The notes beneath the pieces were generated by a model. That model did not search any database and was not told the origin of the DNA. It worked only from the letters and a program-made list of their open reading frames with translations. Shown in pieces: positions 1 through 10,639 of a stretch of DNA of 64,000 nucleotides. Position 1 is the stretch's first letter, and each line of letters opens with the position of its first letter. The stretch is taken from assembly GCF_964204865.1 (NCBI RefSeq), contig NC_135255.1:2914001-2978000 (forward strand), written 5' to 3'. The stretch is from Styela clava (lineage: Eukaryota; Chordata; Ascidiacea; Stolidobranchia; Styelidae). A program made the position numbers and the translations under genes.

Positions 1-1624
1 TCGCATTAGTTGACCGTAAATATAAAGAATCTTTTATAGGGGCACCGAGAAAGCTCATGAAATTTATATTCGTTTGTGGAACTTCATTTATTAAACTTTT
101 CCCAATGTTTGAAAAAAATTTGTTAAGTTCGTTTGCGATTGTGTGGCTGTTTTTTGTTTTGAAACCATTTTCAAGTTTCAATTCAGATATTGATGAATCA
201 TTTGCTGGTTTTGTGTTCACAATCTCTTTGACAGTCTGCCATGTATGTTTAATATCACCTCTGTTATTGGCTAATTTTGATAAATAATGAATTTGCTTTG
301 ATTTTCTTAATAAGTGAACTAGAGTGTTATGATATTTTTTGTAAAGTGCACGTTCACTTGGAGAGCCATGTAAATAATATTTTTTGTGCATTTTACTCTT
401 ACGATTGATGGATTTATGGAGACCCTTTGTAATCCAGGGCTTTGATAGCAGTTTAGATTTTTTACGCGAGCATGCGACCATGGGGGCATGGGTATTGATT
501 AGGTCCTTTAATGAAGATAAAAAAATACCAAAAACTTCATTGAAGTTCTCAGTTGACAGTTGTGTCAATACAAATCCATTTAATATATTACGAGCACTGT
601 ATCTAAATATTTCTGTGTCAAAATTGGACATTTTGCGTTTCATGTGAGTTTTGAATTTGTATTTAGGTGCACTAGTAAAAGAAAAAGATGACATAACAGG
701 AAAGTGATCTGATATGTCATGCAATATAATATAAGATGATGAACAACGATCAATTGCATTTGTGTAAATGTGATCAATTAAAGTATGCGAAGTGGAAGTT
801 ACTCTTGTTGGACGCGTTATGGTGGGAATAGCCAGGTGAGACAGAAGCATGTCGGTGTACCGAGTTGTCAAATTATCGTGAGCTATTAGGTTGATATTCA
901 AATCACCTAAAATTATGAATGGGTTTCTCGAATTTTCTAATTTGTAAAGTAGCGAGTCCATTGTTTCTGTGAAATTAGAAAGGTCAGGTCTGGGATGTTT
1001 ATAAATAGCACCAATAATCAATTTTTTTTGGTTGATGGTGGGCGATTCATTGACCTGAATCCACAAATCTTCACAATGAGGAAAATTTAGATTATACTCA
1101 TGGGATTCTATGAATGACACATCAGAGCGTATAAAGAGCCCAACTCCTCCAGCTTTAGTAGGAGAGGCAGAGTGAACAAAGTTGTAGCAGTCAATATGTA
1201 TAGGGCTAATAGGGGATGTGCTTAATCTGGTTTCGCTAATCGCAATAATATGGGGGAGTTTCTGAAAGTTTGTCAGCATTTGTATCAGATCATCAATATG
1301 CTTTGACAGTGATCTTACATTTAGGTGAAGAAGAATAAAATCGGTCGACTTATACTGAGATGAAACTATCCCAATGTTAGCGAACTCTACATATTTACTT
1401 GTAATGGGGCCTACAGTTGGAGACAAACTGAAAGATTCCCAAGAGGGCAAGACTGGACAGGTAAGGCCTTTTGAATCAAGGCACATTTGGCAGAAGTAGC
1501 TAGAACTAGGGAATGGCAAAGTTATGCAAGTAAAGTGAAATTTAAGATTACACGATTTGCAACATATATATGAATCACTACGATATGAAGAATGACATAC
1601 TGAACATAAGGTATCAGATGTCAT
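1..1624 (-). CDS. LINE ORF2, N-terminal part: PHD-type finger + APE endonuclease (partial)
   Basis: Reading from an ATG at 1624 the frame stays open for 541 codons to the window edge. Residues 7-48 hold a textbook Cys4-His-Cys3 finger (C7, C10, C22, C25, H30, C33, C45, C48). An apurinic-endonuclease-like domain follows from about residue 97 to 330: LNVRSL, AISETRL with the metal-binding Glu, GGVGLFIR, GAIYKHP, ILGDLNIN, and finally SDHFPV with the catalytic Asp-His pair. The endonuclease nicks target DNA for target-primed reverse transcription. Downstream Lys-rich sequence leads towards the reverse transcriptase, which lies outside the window. The frame runs off the edge, so it is partial at its 3' end. 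Confidence 0.9.
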   Translation of the reverse strand, partial: MTSDTLCSVCHSSYRSDSYICCKSCNLKFHFTCITLPFPSSSYFCQMCLDSKGLTCPVLPSWESFSLSPTVGPITSKYVEFANIGIVSSQYKSTDFILLHLNVRSLSKHIDDLIQMLTNFQKLPHIIAISETRLSTSPISPIHIDCYNFVHSASPTKAGGVGLFIRSDVSFIESHEYNLNFPHCEDLWIQVNESPTINQKKLIIGAIYKHPRPDLSNFTETMDSLLYKLENSRNPFIILGDLNINLIAHDNLTTRYTDMLLSHLAIPTITRPTRVTSTSHTLIDHIYTNAIDRCSSSYIILHDISDHFPVMSSFSFTSAPKYKFKTHMKRKMSNFDTEIFRYSARNILNGFVLTQLSTENFNEVFGIFLSSLKDLINTHAPMVACSRKKSKLLSKPWITKGLHKSINRKSKMHKKYYLHGSPSERALYKKYHNTLVHLLRKSKQIHYLSKLANNRGDIKHTWQTVKEIVNTKPANDSSISELKLENGFKTKNSHTIANELNKFFSNIGKSLINEVPQTNINFMSFLGAPIKDSLYLRSTNA

Positions 1625-1677
1625 GGATAATTATAGAAGTATAGAAAAAATGAAGGCATAATGAAAAATAGTCTAAC

Positions 1678-2685
1678 CTATTTGATTTTTTGAAGATCTT
1701 CTTCCTCAAGAATATCTAAGGTGTTCGTCAATTTATTCTTTCGTATTCTGACTTTGCCGTTAGTGGTCCATAAATATGCGTAACCACACTTATTCTTTAG
1801 AGCTTTTGCTTTAAAAAATAAGTCCTTGTTGCGATTGGTCAAGTTTTCAGAAATGAAGACTTTTGAAGTGTCTTTGATGTTTATAGTGTTTGGTGCAGAC
1901 TTCAAATTTTTGCGGCCGACGAGAATTTTATGGCGAATTCTCCGGTTAGTAAATCGGACAATGATGGGGGGATGGTTTTTGCGATTGCGAGTAGGGAACC
2001 GATGACTAAACGAGATGTCACTCGGATGAATGTTTACTTTTATGAGCTTTGAAATCTCCAGCACCAGCTTGTCAGTATCTTCATTTGGTAATGGTGGTAC
2101 TCCGTGGAACTCTAAGTTCTCAAGCCTGGAGCGTCTTTCCTGATCCTCTACATGCTCCGTTAAATACCAAAGATCTTCTTCGAGATCCAGGACACGATCT
2201 TCTAAATATTGAATTTTTTTGTTTTGCAATTTTAGCTGCTCATCAACTGTTTTTTGGTGTATTAACAGATCATCAAACTTCTTGGATTGAAATGTTTGAG
2301 AATTTTTGATGATTGACAGTTCATCTTTAATCTCCTTCATGGATTGGGATTGATTATCCATAAACTCTTTTAGTCCTGGACTCATTGGTAAGTATTCCGA
2401 AGAGCTATTCAGAGTATTGAAATTTTCTGAGATACAACGAGCAATGATGCTCGGAAGTTGTATTTCTATATTTTTCTGAATGGTATTTTGAATCTTAGAT
2501 AAGCATAGAGGAGATACAGTTGGTGATGAAGGCTTCGTTCCTTTATGACTCGAGGAGGATGTAGTTGCGGAATCTGGTTGAGGCGGCAGCGGCATGATTG
2601 GTGACAGCCCAGGGTCTGATAGAATAGACTCGCTTGTTGGTTTGGGAGCAGCTGGTTCTTGAGATTTTTTCTTCGTTCTTGTCAT
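1678..2685 (-). CDS. LINE ORF1 protein, coiled-coil RNA-binding type
   Basis: A 335-residue protein starting at an ATG at 2685. The first 60 or so residues are Pro/Ser/Thr-rich. Residues about 105-185 are heptad-like and rich in Lys, Glu, Leu and Gln, a likely trimerising coiled coil. A compact domain follows, with the spacing of an L1-type RRM: a VxEISKLIKV helix, then SHRFP and PPIIVRFTNRRIRHKIL. This region matches the ORF1p/transposase_22-like fold seen in many LINEs. The C-terminal part (about 270-335) is Lys/Arg-rich. Expected role: coat the element RNA in a ribonucleoprotein and act as a nucleic-acid chaperone in the cytoplasm and nucleus. No stop or frameshift is seen. Confidence 0.88.
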   Translation of the reverse strand: MTRTKKKSQEPAAPKPTSESILSDPGLSPIMPLPPQPDSATTSSSSHKGTKPSSPTVSPLCLSKIQNTIQKNIEIQLPSIIARCISENFNTLNSSSEYLPMSPGLKEFMDNQSQSMKEIKDELSIIKNSQTFQSKKFDDLLIHQKTVDEQLKLQNKKIQYLEDRVLDLEEDLWYLTEHVEDQERRSRLENLEFHGVPPLPNEDTDKLVLEISKLIKVNIHPSDISFSHRFPTRNRKNHPPIIVRFTNRRIRHKILVGRKNLKSAPNTINIKDTSKVFISENLTNRNKDLFFKAKALKNKCGYAYLWTTNGKVRIRKNKLTNTLDILEEEDLQKIK

Positions 2686-4212
2686 TTTTAGATGTTGAGT
2701 ATTTTATAGTAATTAAATTAATTAGATATAGCTGGAATCTTAATCAAATAGCGAATAAAGGAGAGGAAAGGTGATAAGGCTTAATCATACGGCGAGCCAC
2801 TGTCTCTCGTCCGGTTACCAGCCCATGTCAGGTATGGAATTAGATAATCAGTTATTTGTTTTCAGAAGCAGGGATTTGATGGAAAACATAACGACATTTC
2901 GTTTTATCAACGGGGTTTGATCGTCGTCGGATGTGTCATTATACATTTTCAGTAATATTTACCAAAATTTAGTAATTGTTTACCATGACAACACAAATTT
3001 CAGATGGCATGAAAAAATAGGAAATCATCCCACTCAAACCTAAAACATAGATTTTAAAGGGCCCAGTCATCCCGAAAACGTACAAATGAATAATATTTAG
3101 CCGATCAATCCAAAAAAGTAGACAAACGTTAATAAAAGTTGTTTTTAGAAATGCTGAAACCCCCTTAAAATACACTGAAATTAACATATCAAAACCTAAA
3201 TAAGAGATAACGCGCAAAACGAAGCCGTCTTTGTTTGACGTAATTTTTTTTATCTTACCGAAGCCAGATTCCACAATCGCAGACGCGCGACCAAACAGCT
3301 GTTCAGCGACAACGGTTCAATGCCAGAGGTCTCTACCATATAGCCGGATTGGGGAAAGAAAATGGTGGAGTAACCTATTAATGACACGGATAAGCATTCT
3401 TAAAAAAATATTCCCCCTAGTTGATCGTGCCAAAATATCAATAAGTCGAGTGATAACAAGACGGGTCAAGATATAATTATTTCTTGTAGCGATACGTTAT
3501 AGACTAATGTTATATAAATTATATGCCATAAATCATTAATATACTTATTTTGTGAATCAATAATTAGGTGTTCAACTATTAGTATTGATCTGCTGCGGCG
3601 TAACAAGAAATTTATATATATGATGAATGACTAGGCGGATGACGTAGGCTAATTAGAAAACATCATTGCGTTCGCCAATGCAATATTACTAGAAGAAGAA
3701 AAAAAAAACTTTTTAGGCAGCTCATAGGTTTGTCCAGTAACAGAAAATATATCAAATTATCGGAATTGTCTTGTTTTCGATGGCCTAATCAATTTGTAGC
3801 GAACAGAGGAAGTAGGGTGTTCGTTGCAACTAATTGCTATGATACTTGCGGTCTCGCGTGTTCGTGATTTTAAAAACTCGGTATAAATTTAACATGCGCC
3901 TTTGTCCTCACTTATTTAACTGTTTGACATTTATCTCTGATGCCTATGTGGTTATTGGTCGAATTGCTTGCGTGTTATATTTAACTATCAGATGGGGTTG
4001 CGCAAAACTAACTTACCTTTTCTTGCTCTATGCTTGTCTGAAAGAGTCTGATTCCGGTCAGACGAAACGTTACAGAAATACATTTGCGCTAGTTTACAGC
4101 AAGACTATTGAATTAAATATATGTGGTATATTTGCTGATGTATTATTATTTTTGTTATTTAAACGTTGTACTATAACTAAAATTATTTAGTTTTAGTTTT
4201 CATTAAACGTAC
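2686..4212. other. Non-coding stretch between the LINE and the R-SNARE gene
   Basis: The first few hundred bases presumably hold the LINE 5' UTR, but its edge cannot be seen. Short open frames here (for example 2969-3274 minus and 3846-4190 plus) have no recognisable domain, no consistent codon bias and no homologue that I recognise. No RNA gene was identified. Confidence 0.5.
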
Positions 4213-4213
4213 T

Positions 4214-4220
4214 TATAAGA
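4214..4220 (+). promoter_or_regulatory. Possible TATA-like box upstream of the R-SNARE gene
   Basis: TATAAGA lies 51-57 bases before the ATG at 4271 in AT-rich DNA. This would place transcription start only a few tens of bases before the start codon. The motif is common in such DNA, so support is weak. Confidence 0.25.
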
Positions 4221-4270
4221 TAAAAAGAGTTGATCGGAGTTGGCAAATAGTATGTTAGACAGTTAACGCT

Positions 4271-5140
4271 ATGAACAAAAAGAATGATGAGCCTTCAGAA
4301 AATAATATAAGTTCGACGACGAAGAAAAAAAGGAAAATATTTAATTGGCTAAAGAAGGAAAAGAAAAAAAAGAACGACCCAAATGCATCTAAAGGAGGAG
4401 GTAAACCCCGTTTTCTTAATGATAGTGAAGACATCAAAAATACTGAATCAACTCGTGGAGAATCGTCGTCACAGGGAAATAAACTGAAAAAAGAATATAC
4501 AAACTTTAACGCAAAACAAAAAGTGGAAAACAATCAAAGACTTAGGATCGACTCTAAAAATCGTTCAACTACACTATTAGAGTCAAATAGTGATATAACT
4601 TCTCAGAGAGGTGATACAAAAAGTGACCTTCATTTTCCAAATCAAAATGAACAAACTTCTTATTCGAAAGTAGAAAAAAATTGCTCATGGTTGAATGAGG
4701 ATCTTAATGTCAATGATGTCCCAGTTGTATTAGTTAAAAACGCATTGAATTTTACAACACCTGACTTCAAAACCAATACTGAGCCACATCAATCAATGCG
4801 TACTGTTGAAAATCTCCAAAATAAGCATGATTTTGAAAAATCTGATCATTTGCAATCTGATTCATTGCTAGTAAAAAATCATTCAAACATAAAGTATGGT
4901 GCAACTGACAATCGCTCATCCCATAACAGCAAAAATCTTTTTTCGGATCAGGTTCAAGATGTGCAAAACTTAATGGCAAGTAACTGTGAAGCATTATTGG
5001 AACGCGACGAAAATCTTGATCAGTTACTTCAAGCTTCAACAAGTCTTCTGAATTCATCAAAAGATTTCGAGAAAGTTTCAAAAACAGTAAAAAAGAAAAT
5101 GTTCTGGAAAAATTGTTGTTGTTGTTGTTGCTGTTGCTAA
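4271..5140 (+). CDS. VAMP/synaptobrevin-like R-SNARE with a C-terminal octacysteine tail
   Basis: A 289-residue intronless protein. Residues 1-45 are strongly basic (Lys runs) with one aromatic patch; residues 46-220 are polar, Ser/Asn/Lys-rich and probably disordered. Residues about 226-279 match a VAMP R-SNARE motif: ALLERDENL carries the zero-layer Arg (R245), and hydrophobic or small layer residues follow at +4, +7, +11, +14, +18, +21 (Phe) and +28. The juxtamembrane KKKMFWKN parallels the KRKYWWKN of VAMP2, and R245 to W279 is 34 residues, as in VAMP2. Where VAMPs have a membrane helix, this protein has C282-C289 and then a TAA stop. I infer anchoring by S-acylation of the cysteines, as in SNAP-25 or Ykt6. 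No longin domain is seen. The lack of introns would fit a retrocopy, but the open frame and a nearby poly(A) signal argue that it is functional. Confidence 0.8.
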   Translation: MNKKNDEPSENNISSTTKKKRKIFNWLKKEKKKKNDPNASKGGGKPRFLNDSEDIKNTESTRGESSSQGNKLKKEYTNFNAKQKVENNQRLRIDSKNRSTTLLESNSDITSQRGDTKSDLHFPNQNEQTSYSKVEKNCSWLNEDLNVNDVPVVLVKNALNFTTPDFKTNTEPHQSMRTVENLQNKHDFEKSDHLQSDSLLVKNHSNIKYGATDNRSSHNSKNLFSDQVQDVQNLMASNCEALLERDENLDQLLQASTSLLNSSKDFEKVSKTVKKKMFWKNCCCCCCCC

Positions 5141-5281
5141 ATTCAGCTTCAATATTAATTTTGGCGGTACATGATGATATGCTTGTGATTTGAAATGGAT
5201 CCCTGCTAATAATATATATCACGTGGTTTACGTTATTATGATTAAAATCACCGAAAGTATTTTGCCTATCTTAATATTTTG

Positions 5282-5287
5282 AATAAA
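5282..5287 (+). terminator. Poly(A) signal AATAAA for the R-SNARE gene
   Basis: A canonical AATAAA begins 142 bases after the stop codon at 5138-5140, in AT-rich 3' UTR-like sequence on the same strand. Confidence 0.6.
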
Positions 5288-5289
5288 TA

Positions 5290-7819
5290 CCACCTTTATC
5301 TTTACTGACTTTGAAAGGCACTAAACTCTCTAATGGGTAAACAAAACATTCGAAAAAGTTTTAATAAATATTTCCTTACGTTGAAAAGTTATGAAAGGAA
5401 TTGCGGGAATACTGTGACGTTATTGAATCAATTAATATGATGATAATTTGCAAATTTCCAAAAGCGATAATTGGAATAATTTTTTCGTTTACTGTTCAAA
5501 ATATAAATGTATAGTATTATTTGGCTATTTGAAAATTATTTTTGGATATTTAATTATACAAGCATATTGTTAAAATGAAGTCTGTTATATCTATAGAATT
5601 TCGTGACGTAACAGTTAAAGTATTTTATTACAAAATGCTTTAGAGTGATAAGATCTGCTGTTTAATGCATTTTTCTTCGTTGCCGCTCATCGGCAAACCT
5701 TGATTCTGTATTACTTACTATATGTGCTATGAACGGCTCTTGAAAATCCTAGAGAATTTCGCCTTGCCTTGTACATCGCGTAACGAAATAGTAATAGCCA
5801 TATTCTATAATGTAAAGTGATTTATTGCACAATATATGCTCAGAAATGTCATATAATACCACGTAGAAAACTTAAATTAGTCTCTTCATACATTGTTTAC
5901 AGACGTATTCGCGATATGCTGCATAAATTAGACTGTGACACACATTTTGTTCCTCGATTCTAATAATTATTTTCTGATTGGGTACACCTCAAAACTTAAG
6001 AAAAATGTCATTACTATTTTTATTTTGTTTCTGAAAAGGGGTTGGAGGCTGGTTCGAATTCCAGGAAGAATGTGACAATGTGCTAAAGGATTACTGGGTG
6101 TTTAGCGGAATGGCTTATCGGTTGCTTCTTCCTCCGCCAACCACGTGTGCGGACGCATTGCGTTACAGCTTTACAAGGAAGGCGTATAAGGGCAAGTAAT
6201 CGATGTTTGTTTGTTTCGAAGAGTTTATAGTGAAAAAGAAGCAATCGGCTAGTTTTTACAATTATTTTTCTTGTTTTAGTTTTAACCTATTCAATACAAA
6301 AAAACTAGATGATATGTTAAATGATTCGAGTTGGATAATAGTGATTACGAATGTTGAGGATATATTTGCCTATACAACAGAAATAGCGTGTGACCGAATT
6401 AGTCGATGGCTGTACCTTGTCCTTAACAGATGATGTATATCAAAATCTTGCAAATACTGTTCAGTATCACAAGCTATAATGGATTTATTGTGAGGAATAT
6501 ACATTTTATATTTCATCTACCAGATCCACGAAAGAATAATTTCGTAACTTGTTTGCTATTCAAAAATTTCACAAATAAACACCCGGACATCAGTGCTCGG
6601 ATATATATTTCACATCATATAAAATTCGATTGTATGTTGGTTTGTCGGATTTTTAAATCTTAGTTTAACAAACCAAATGGAGAATTTGTCGCTTGCGTTT
6701 GGCACAGCTGTCCTTTCTAATGCTTCCATTTTTTGTCACTTCTTCTGCTAGCATGTTTCATGGTCACCAATTAACGTCGGCGAATACAATACCTTAACGC
6801 TTCTTCTATTTGAGATTAGGTTCAATCAATTGTGAAAAAAAAGCTTGTAGTTTGTTTACGCCATGCGAGAGTATTATTTGAAGAGTCCAACCCGCAGATC
6901 GTCGACTGCGTTTATGAACATTGTGCAGAACCTTGCTAATACATTACTAATAGGTTCGACAAATTATACGAAAATATCTAATTTGAATTCGATTGTCAAC
7001 TTGCTTTGATAACTGATTTTTCATGAAGGTAGATTCCATAATGGGATACGATATTTGATTGTGGTAAAATGGGTCAGATTTTTACGAATATGGCTTAGAA
7101 AACTAGTGATTCTGTAGTGGGGATAATATGTGGCCCAAGCTTTTTATGATTGATTTCATTAGTCTTAGTATACCTATTTTCGGCGCATCCACGGTAACAA
7201 GGCTTTTGCACGACTAGCCAATTAATTACTTATCGATTTTATTCGGTGTATGTTGTCGGTGTGTTTTAAGTATGTTGATAGGTATTTGTCTGTTTGTCTG
7301 TCTATCTGTCTGTATGTTAGATGCACGCGATATCTCACGGAAGCAAAATTGAATCTGCTCCAGATTTTGCATGTGCATTCATCATATGTCGGACCAGAAG
7401 CCTATTGATTTTGGATGAATTATGTCGTATACTTAGAGAGGTATTGATTAATTAGTGACGGGACACAAGGTGTCACTACGGAGTAGGAGCGCTGTTTTTG
7501 GGGATCCCCTAACTTTCGATCGATAAGTCTTCAGTCTCTGACCGATATTCTCGTTATTAAATTGACGTCTTCTGGATGTTTCATCAATGACGTCGGGACA
7601 AACAAGCCAGGGGTAAACGGGTGGCTTCATGGAAGTGTGCAAAATTTCTTCTACAAATGAAACTTCAAACGTTTCAGAAAACCCCCATGACCAACGTTAA
7701 CTATAGCTCATATCTCTCGTGAAGAATGAATTAGGAGCGTACGTGTAATCTATCTCAATATTATATTTAAATTCTTGGGGCAGAACTCATTATCAGTTAC
7801 ATGATATTCAATTTCATAG
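5290..7819. other. Intergenic AT-rich DNA without a supported gene
   Basis: Only short open frames without recognisable domains occur. At about 7286-7315 there is a short TGTC/TGTT microsatellite. The roughly 150 bases after it (to about 7470) look like the moderately GC-richer body of a dispersed repeat, though no second copy occurs in this window. No tRNA or other RNA gene was found. Confidence 0.5.
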
Positions 7820-7825
7820 TTTATT
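7820..7825 (-). terminator. Poly(A) signal for YHYH gene A
   Basis: AATAAA on the minus strand, about 140 bases beyond the stop codon of gene A. A second AATAAA overlaps the last base of the stop codon at about 7961-7966. Confidence 0.45.
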
Positions 7826-7965
7826 TAAAAGCTGTGATAGAACCATTATAAATCATCCCATATATACAGCTTAATTCCGGTTTTAAATATATGTTATTCA
7901 CACGCGATCACAAAAAATTGTTCACACATTTTAATCAAACTGTCTGTTACCAATATTTTTTTTAT

Positions 7966-10638
7966 TCATTCATAGAGTATTCTGAAAATTGCAGTAGATG
8001 CCGCCATAACCAGTACTGCAATATTTGCAGATATTGCCCCAGCCCCATCGCCAGGATCATCTATGATTATTTGTCCAGGATGAGGAGGTGGTCCGCCACC
8101 TCCACCACCGCCCTGCATGAAAATAGTACTCAGTAAACGGATATCAAATACTTTTTCCACATATTTACGTACTCAATTTGATTGTTATCATATTGAAAGT
8201 TTTGTATTAAATTTTTGTTTATCGATATCGAATTGATATTTGCAACAATTTTGAAAAAAGTTTCATCAATTGTTTCCGTGAGTTTATGTCTCACTTAGCG
8301 AACTATACTGACGTTTTACAATTGTTTGTTTATAACTATGTTTTCTTTTGTTTTCTATTAAATAAACTCAGTGCTTTGGTATGTTAGGTGATATATTTAT
8401 TACTTACAAACTCTGTACAAACATCAACGGGCTCGAGACACTGGCAATCCGTTGTTGATCCAACATTATTGCCAACGTCCTTTCTCACTCGTCCACTGTA
8501 GCATCCCATGAAATATGGGTATTCGTTTGTGATGTGATATCTGTTTATTCGCGTACAAATTAAAAATATAAAATTGAAATTATTATACAAAATAATAGAA
8601 CGCACAACAAAAAATGAATGCAAATACATACCTGTAATTGCCATAAGTGTCAGTTCTACCATTACAAGCATCCAGGTCAGCATTTGTGAGTTCGTTACCA
8701 AATTCATCTTCGGGTCCGTAAATTGGAAATCCATCGAATGCAACACCTGATTATAAAGCAATATGTCACAAGCATAGTTATTAAAATTAGTTCATTAACG
8801 ATAAAATATTTGTGAAGTTGTCTTTACCTAAATCTCTAACCAATATCATAAAAATTAAAAATCTATCACGAACAAAAAATCTCAACAAATTCCATCTATA
8901 GTTGTGCCATCATATAAAGTTTCCGATGGTAGTGAAACTGTGAATTCTATATTCTGAATACTGATCGCTAACGCGGATTCGCTTGAAACTGAAGCCGTAC
9001 TTCATAATATTAATATCTGCTGGAATACTAGATTGAAAATATTAAAATACAGACGACGTACCGAAAATAGTTGAATTAAAATCACCGAAGTCCTTTAAGC
9101 ACTTCGGAAATATGTGGTAGTGATATTGCCCAGATGGCGATGGGTGGCCAGTGCACATGTCGAATAAGTCGAGTTCCTCAGTTCCTGTCGAGTAAACAGA
9201 AATTCTTAAATTGTGTGTCTGAATTGTATTGCTTTAGGCATGTAGTCTAGAATAGCCTAGAAAACCTGCATTCCGATATATGAATTTTCTTTTAGACCCT
9301 TTTTCAATTTTCATTATTAATTTTAGAGAAGACAATCTCTAATTTATAGATAATGTAGAATTAAAGACTACATATTTTCAATATGCCATCCCAACTCCTG
9401 GATACCTCTAGCAAATAATAAGCGAAAAAGCCAAAAAGATACATATATATAAACAACACTTAAAAAAATGAATCTCTTCATAATTAAATAAAAAAAATGA
9501 AAAGTAATACTAGAATTTTTTTTTACCTGCATCACAACATCCGATAGTGAATGGATTGTAAATTGCCACACCATTCGTTGCCATCGCTATTGGTCCCATA
9601 GGTAAACAAGATGTTTCAAGTTGTATTGTTGGATTCTTCGGTATTCTCCAATTGAACGATTGAACCTCGATTGAATTGGGGTTTGATGGTGCGGGGAAAG
9701 TTCCTGAAAACAGTTGTCGTCATTTATACTTTTGGTAATTTATTATTTTTGGTTGTGAAAAAATTGCGGTTTATTGTACAACATAAAACCACACAGCTAC
9801 AAATCCAAAAATCAGTGAAATCGAAGATTGTAGAATTCACTATGTATACATCTTTACATTACGGGCTGGGTGATCGTAGATAACAATCGCGACTGTTCCC
9901 CTCTTTTTCATAACGATTGCGTTCTCCAAGAGACGTTTTAGTTTGCATCTTTACCTCATCAAATTGGGTTAGGATCGGGAATAGGCCTACAAAAAGGATT
10001 ATTTAAAATTTGTTATAATTAGATTTTGGTTATGGTACATTTAAGACTAGCTCCTTTTTTGCTCCTATCTCTCTTCGATTTTTGAGTATATATTTACCGA
10101 GGCGGATCGCGGTATTGTTGGAGCGACTGCGCAAATCTCGATAAACAAATCGATTCTACACAAACAAATGGGTACTTGAGCTTATCTTGCGATTCAAGCG
10201 AAGCATTTAAATCTTTAAAAATATCAGGCACAAATGAATTGTCCTACGGCAGAACACAAAAGGTATTAGAGTGAAAAAGCGTGCATGCAAATGTAATACT
10301 GAATAGAAAACTTTTTTTGGAAGTTTTTCACTGTTTTCCGAAATTTAGTGTTCCGAAAGTCCTAAGTTTAAACTCGGTTAGGTTGCTACAAAATGAAAAC
10401 AAGTTTAAATTTCTGTAGCGATCTGTATCATACCTGTATCGTGATCAGGAATTCCATTGCTCTGCAGGATCAATACTTTTGCATCCCTGGGGTCGTCATC
10501 GACACTCACTGTTCCTTGTATTCCGGTATTTTGTTCCGGGTAAGGTCTTGCTTTAAAATACTTTCGTTCATCAGTGGTTAGCCCTAAAGTCCCCTGTGTT
10601 ATTGCAAAGACTAATGCTAGGACCAAAAGTTTGAACAT
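7966..10638 (-). CDS. YHYH-family secreted protein, gene A (six exons, 299 aa)
   Basis: Exons on the minus strand: 10638-10434, 9703-9527, 9184-9062, 8746-8632, 8540-8408, 8112-7966. All introns are GT-AG and phases agree, giving 900 coding bases. Residues 1-19 are a signal peptide starting MFKLLVLALV. Family motifs follow in order: NGIPDHDTG at the exon 1/2 join, PMGPIAMATNGVAIYNPF and GCCDAG (exon 2), GHPSP and YHYH at 148-151 (exon 3), GVAFDGFPIYGP (exon 4) and a Cys-rich exon 5. The last exon (252-299) encodes seven Gly, then Pro-rich sequence and a hydrophobic stretch, AISANIAVLVMAASTAIF, that could be a GPI-attachment signal or membrane anchor. The His-rich motif suggests metal binding, but the biochemical role of YHYH proteins is not established. 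Gene C is its divergent neighbour. Confidence 0.87.
8886..10375. repeat. Duplicated block P, first copy (contains gene A exons 3 and 2)
   Basis: This 1490-bp block recurs in the same orientation at 12793-14298 with very few substitutions and two small insertions (9 and 7 bases) in the second copy. The left shared edge is CAAATTCC; the right edge is a CTC that is also shared with block Q at 11789-11791. Confidence 0.92.
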
Positions 10639-10639
10639 T

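Larger units (their letters stand above)
1..2685 (-). mobile_element. Non-LTR retrotransposon (LINE), CR1/Jockey-like, 3' part outside window
   Basis: Two long minus-strand reading frames lie head to tail: ORF1 (2685-1678) and ORF2 (from 1624, still open at base 1), separated by 53 bases. The order is nucleic-acid-binding coiled-coil protein, then PHD finger plus APE endonuclease, which is the layout of APE-type LINEs. Both frames are uninterrupted within the window, so the copy is young. The reverse transcriptase would lie to the left of base 1. The 5' end cannot be placed; the 5' UTR runs upstream from 2686. Clade assignment (CR1/L2/Jockey group) is inferred from the architecture only. Confidence 0.9.

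Noticed and set aside
2049..2309. Plus-strand open frame inside LINE ORF1
   Set aside because: Shadow of ORF1 on the opposite strand; no recognisable protein.
3846..4190. 114-codon plus-strand frame upstream of the R-SNARE gene
   Set aside because: Low-complexity hydrophobic and Cys/Leu-rich translation of AT-rich DNA; no Kozak-like context, domain or splice logic.
4255..5222. Open frames antisense to the R-SNARE gene (4255-4533 and 4767-5222, minus)
   Set aside because: They mirror the Lys-rich and Cys-repeat coding sequence and give low-complexity Phe/Ser or Asn runs with no domain.
6050..6075. GGTTCGAATTCC resembles the T-arm (B box) of a tRNA gene
   Set aside because: No matching A box, anticodon arm or acceptor stem could be built around it; a cloverleaf is not supported.
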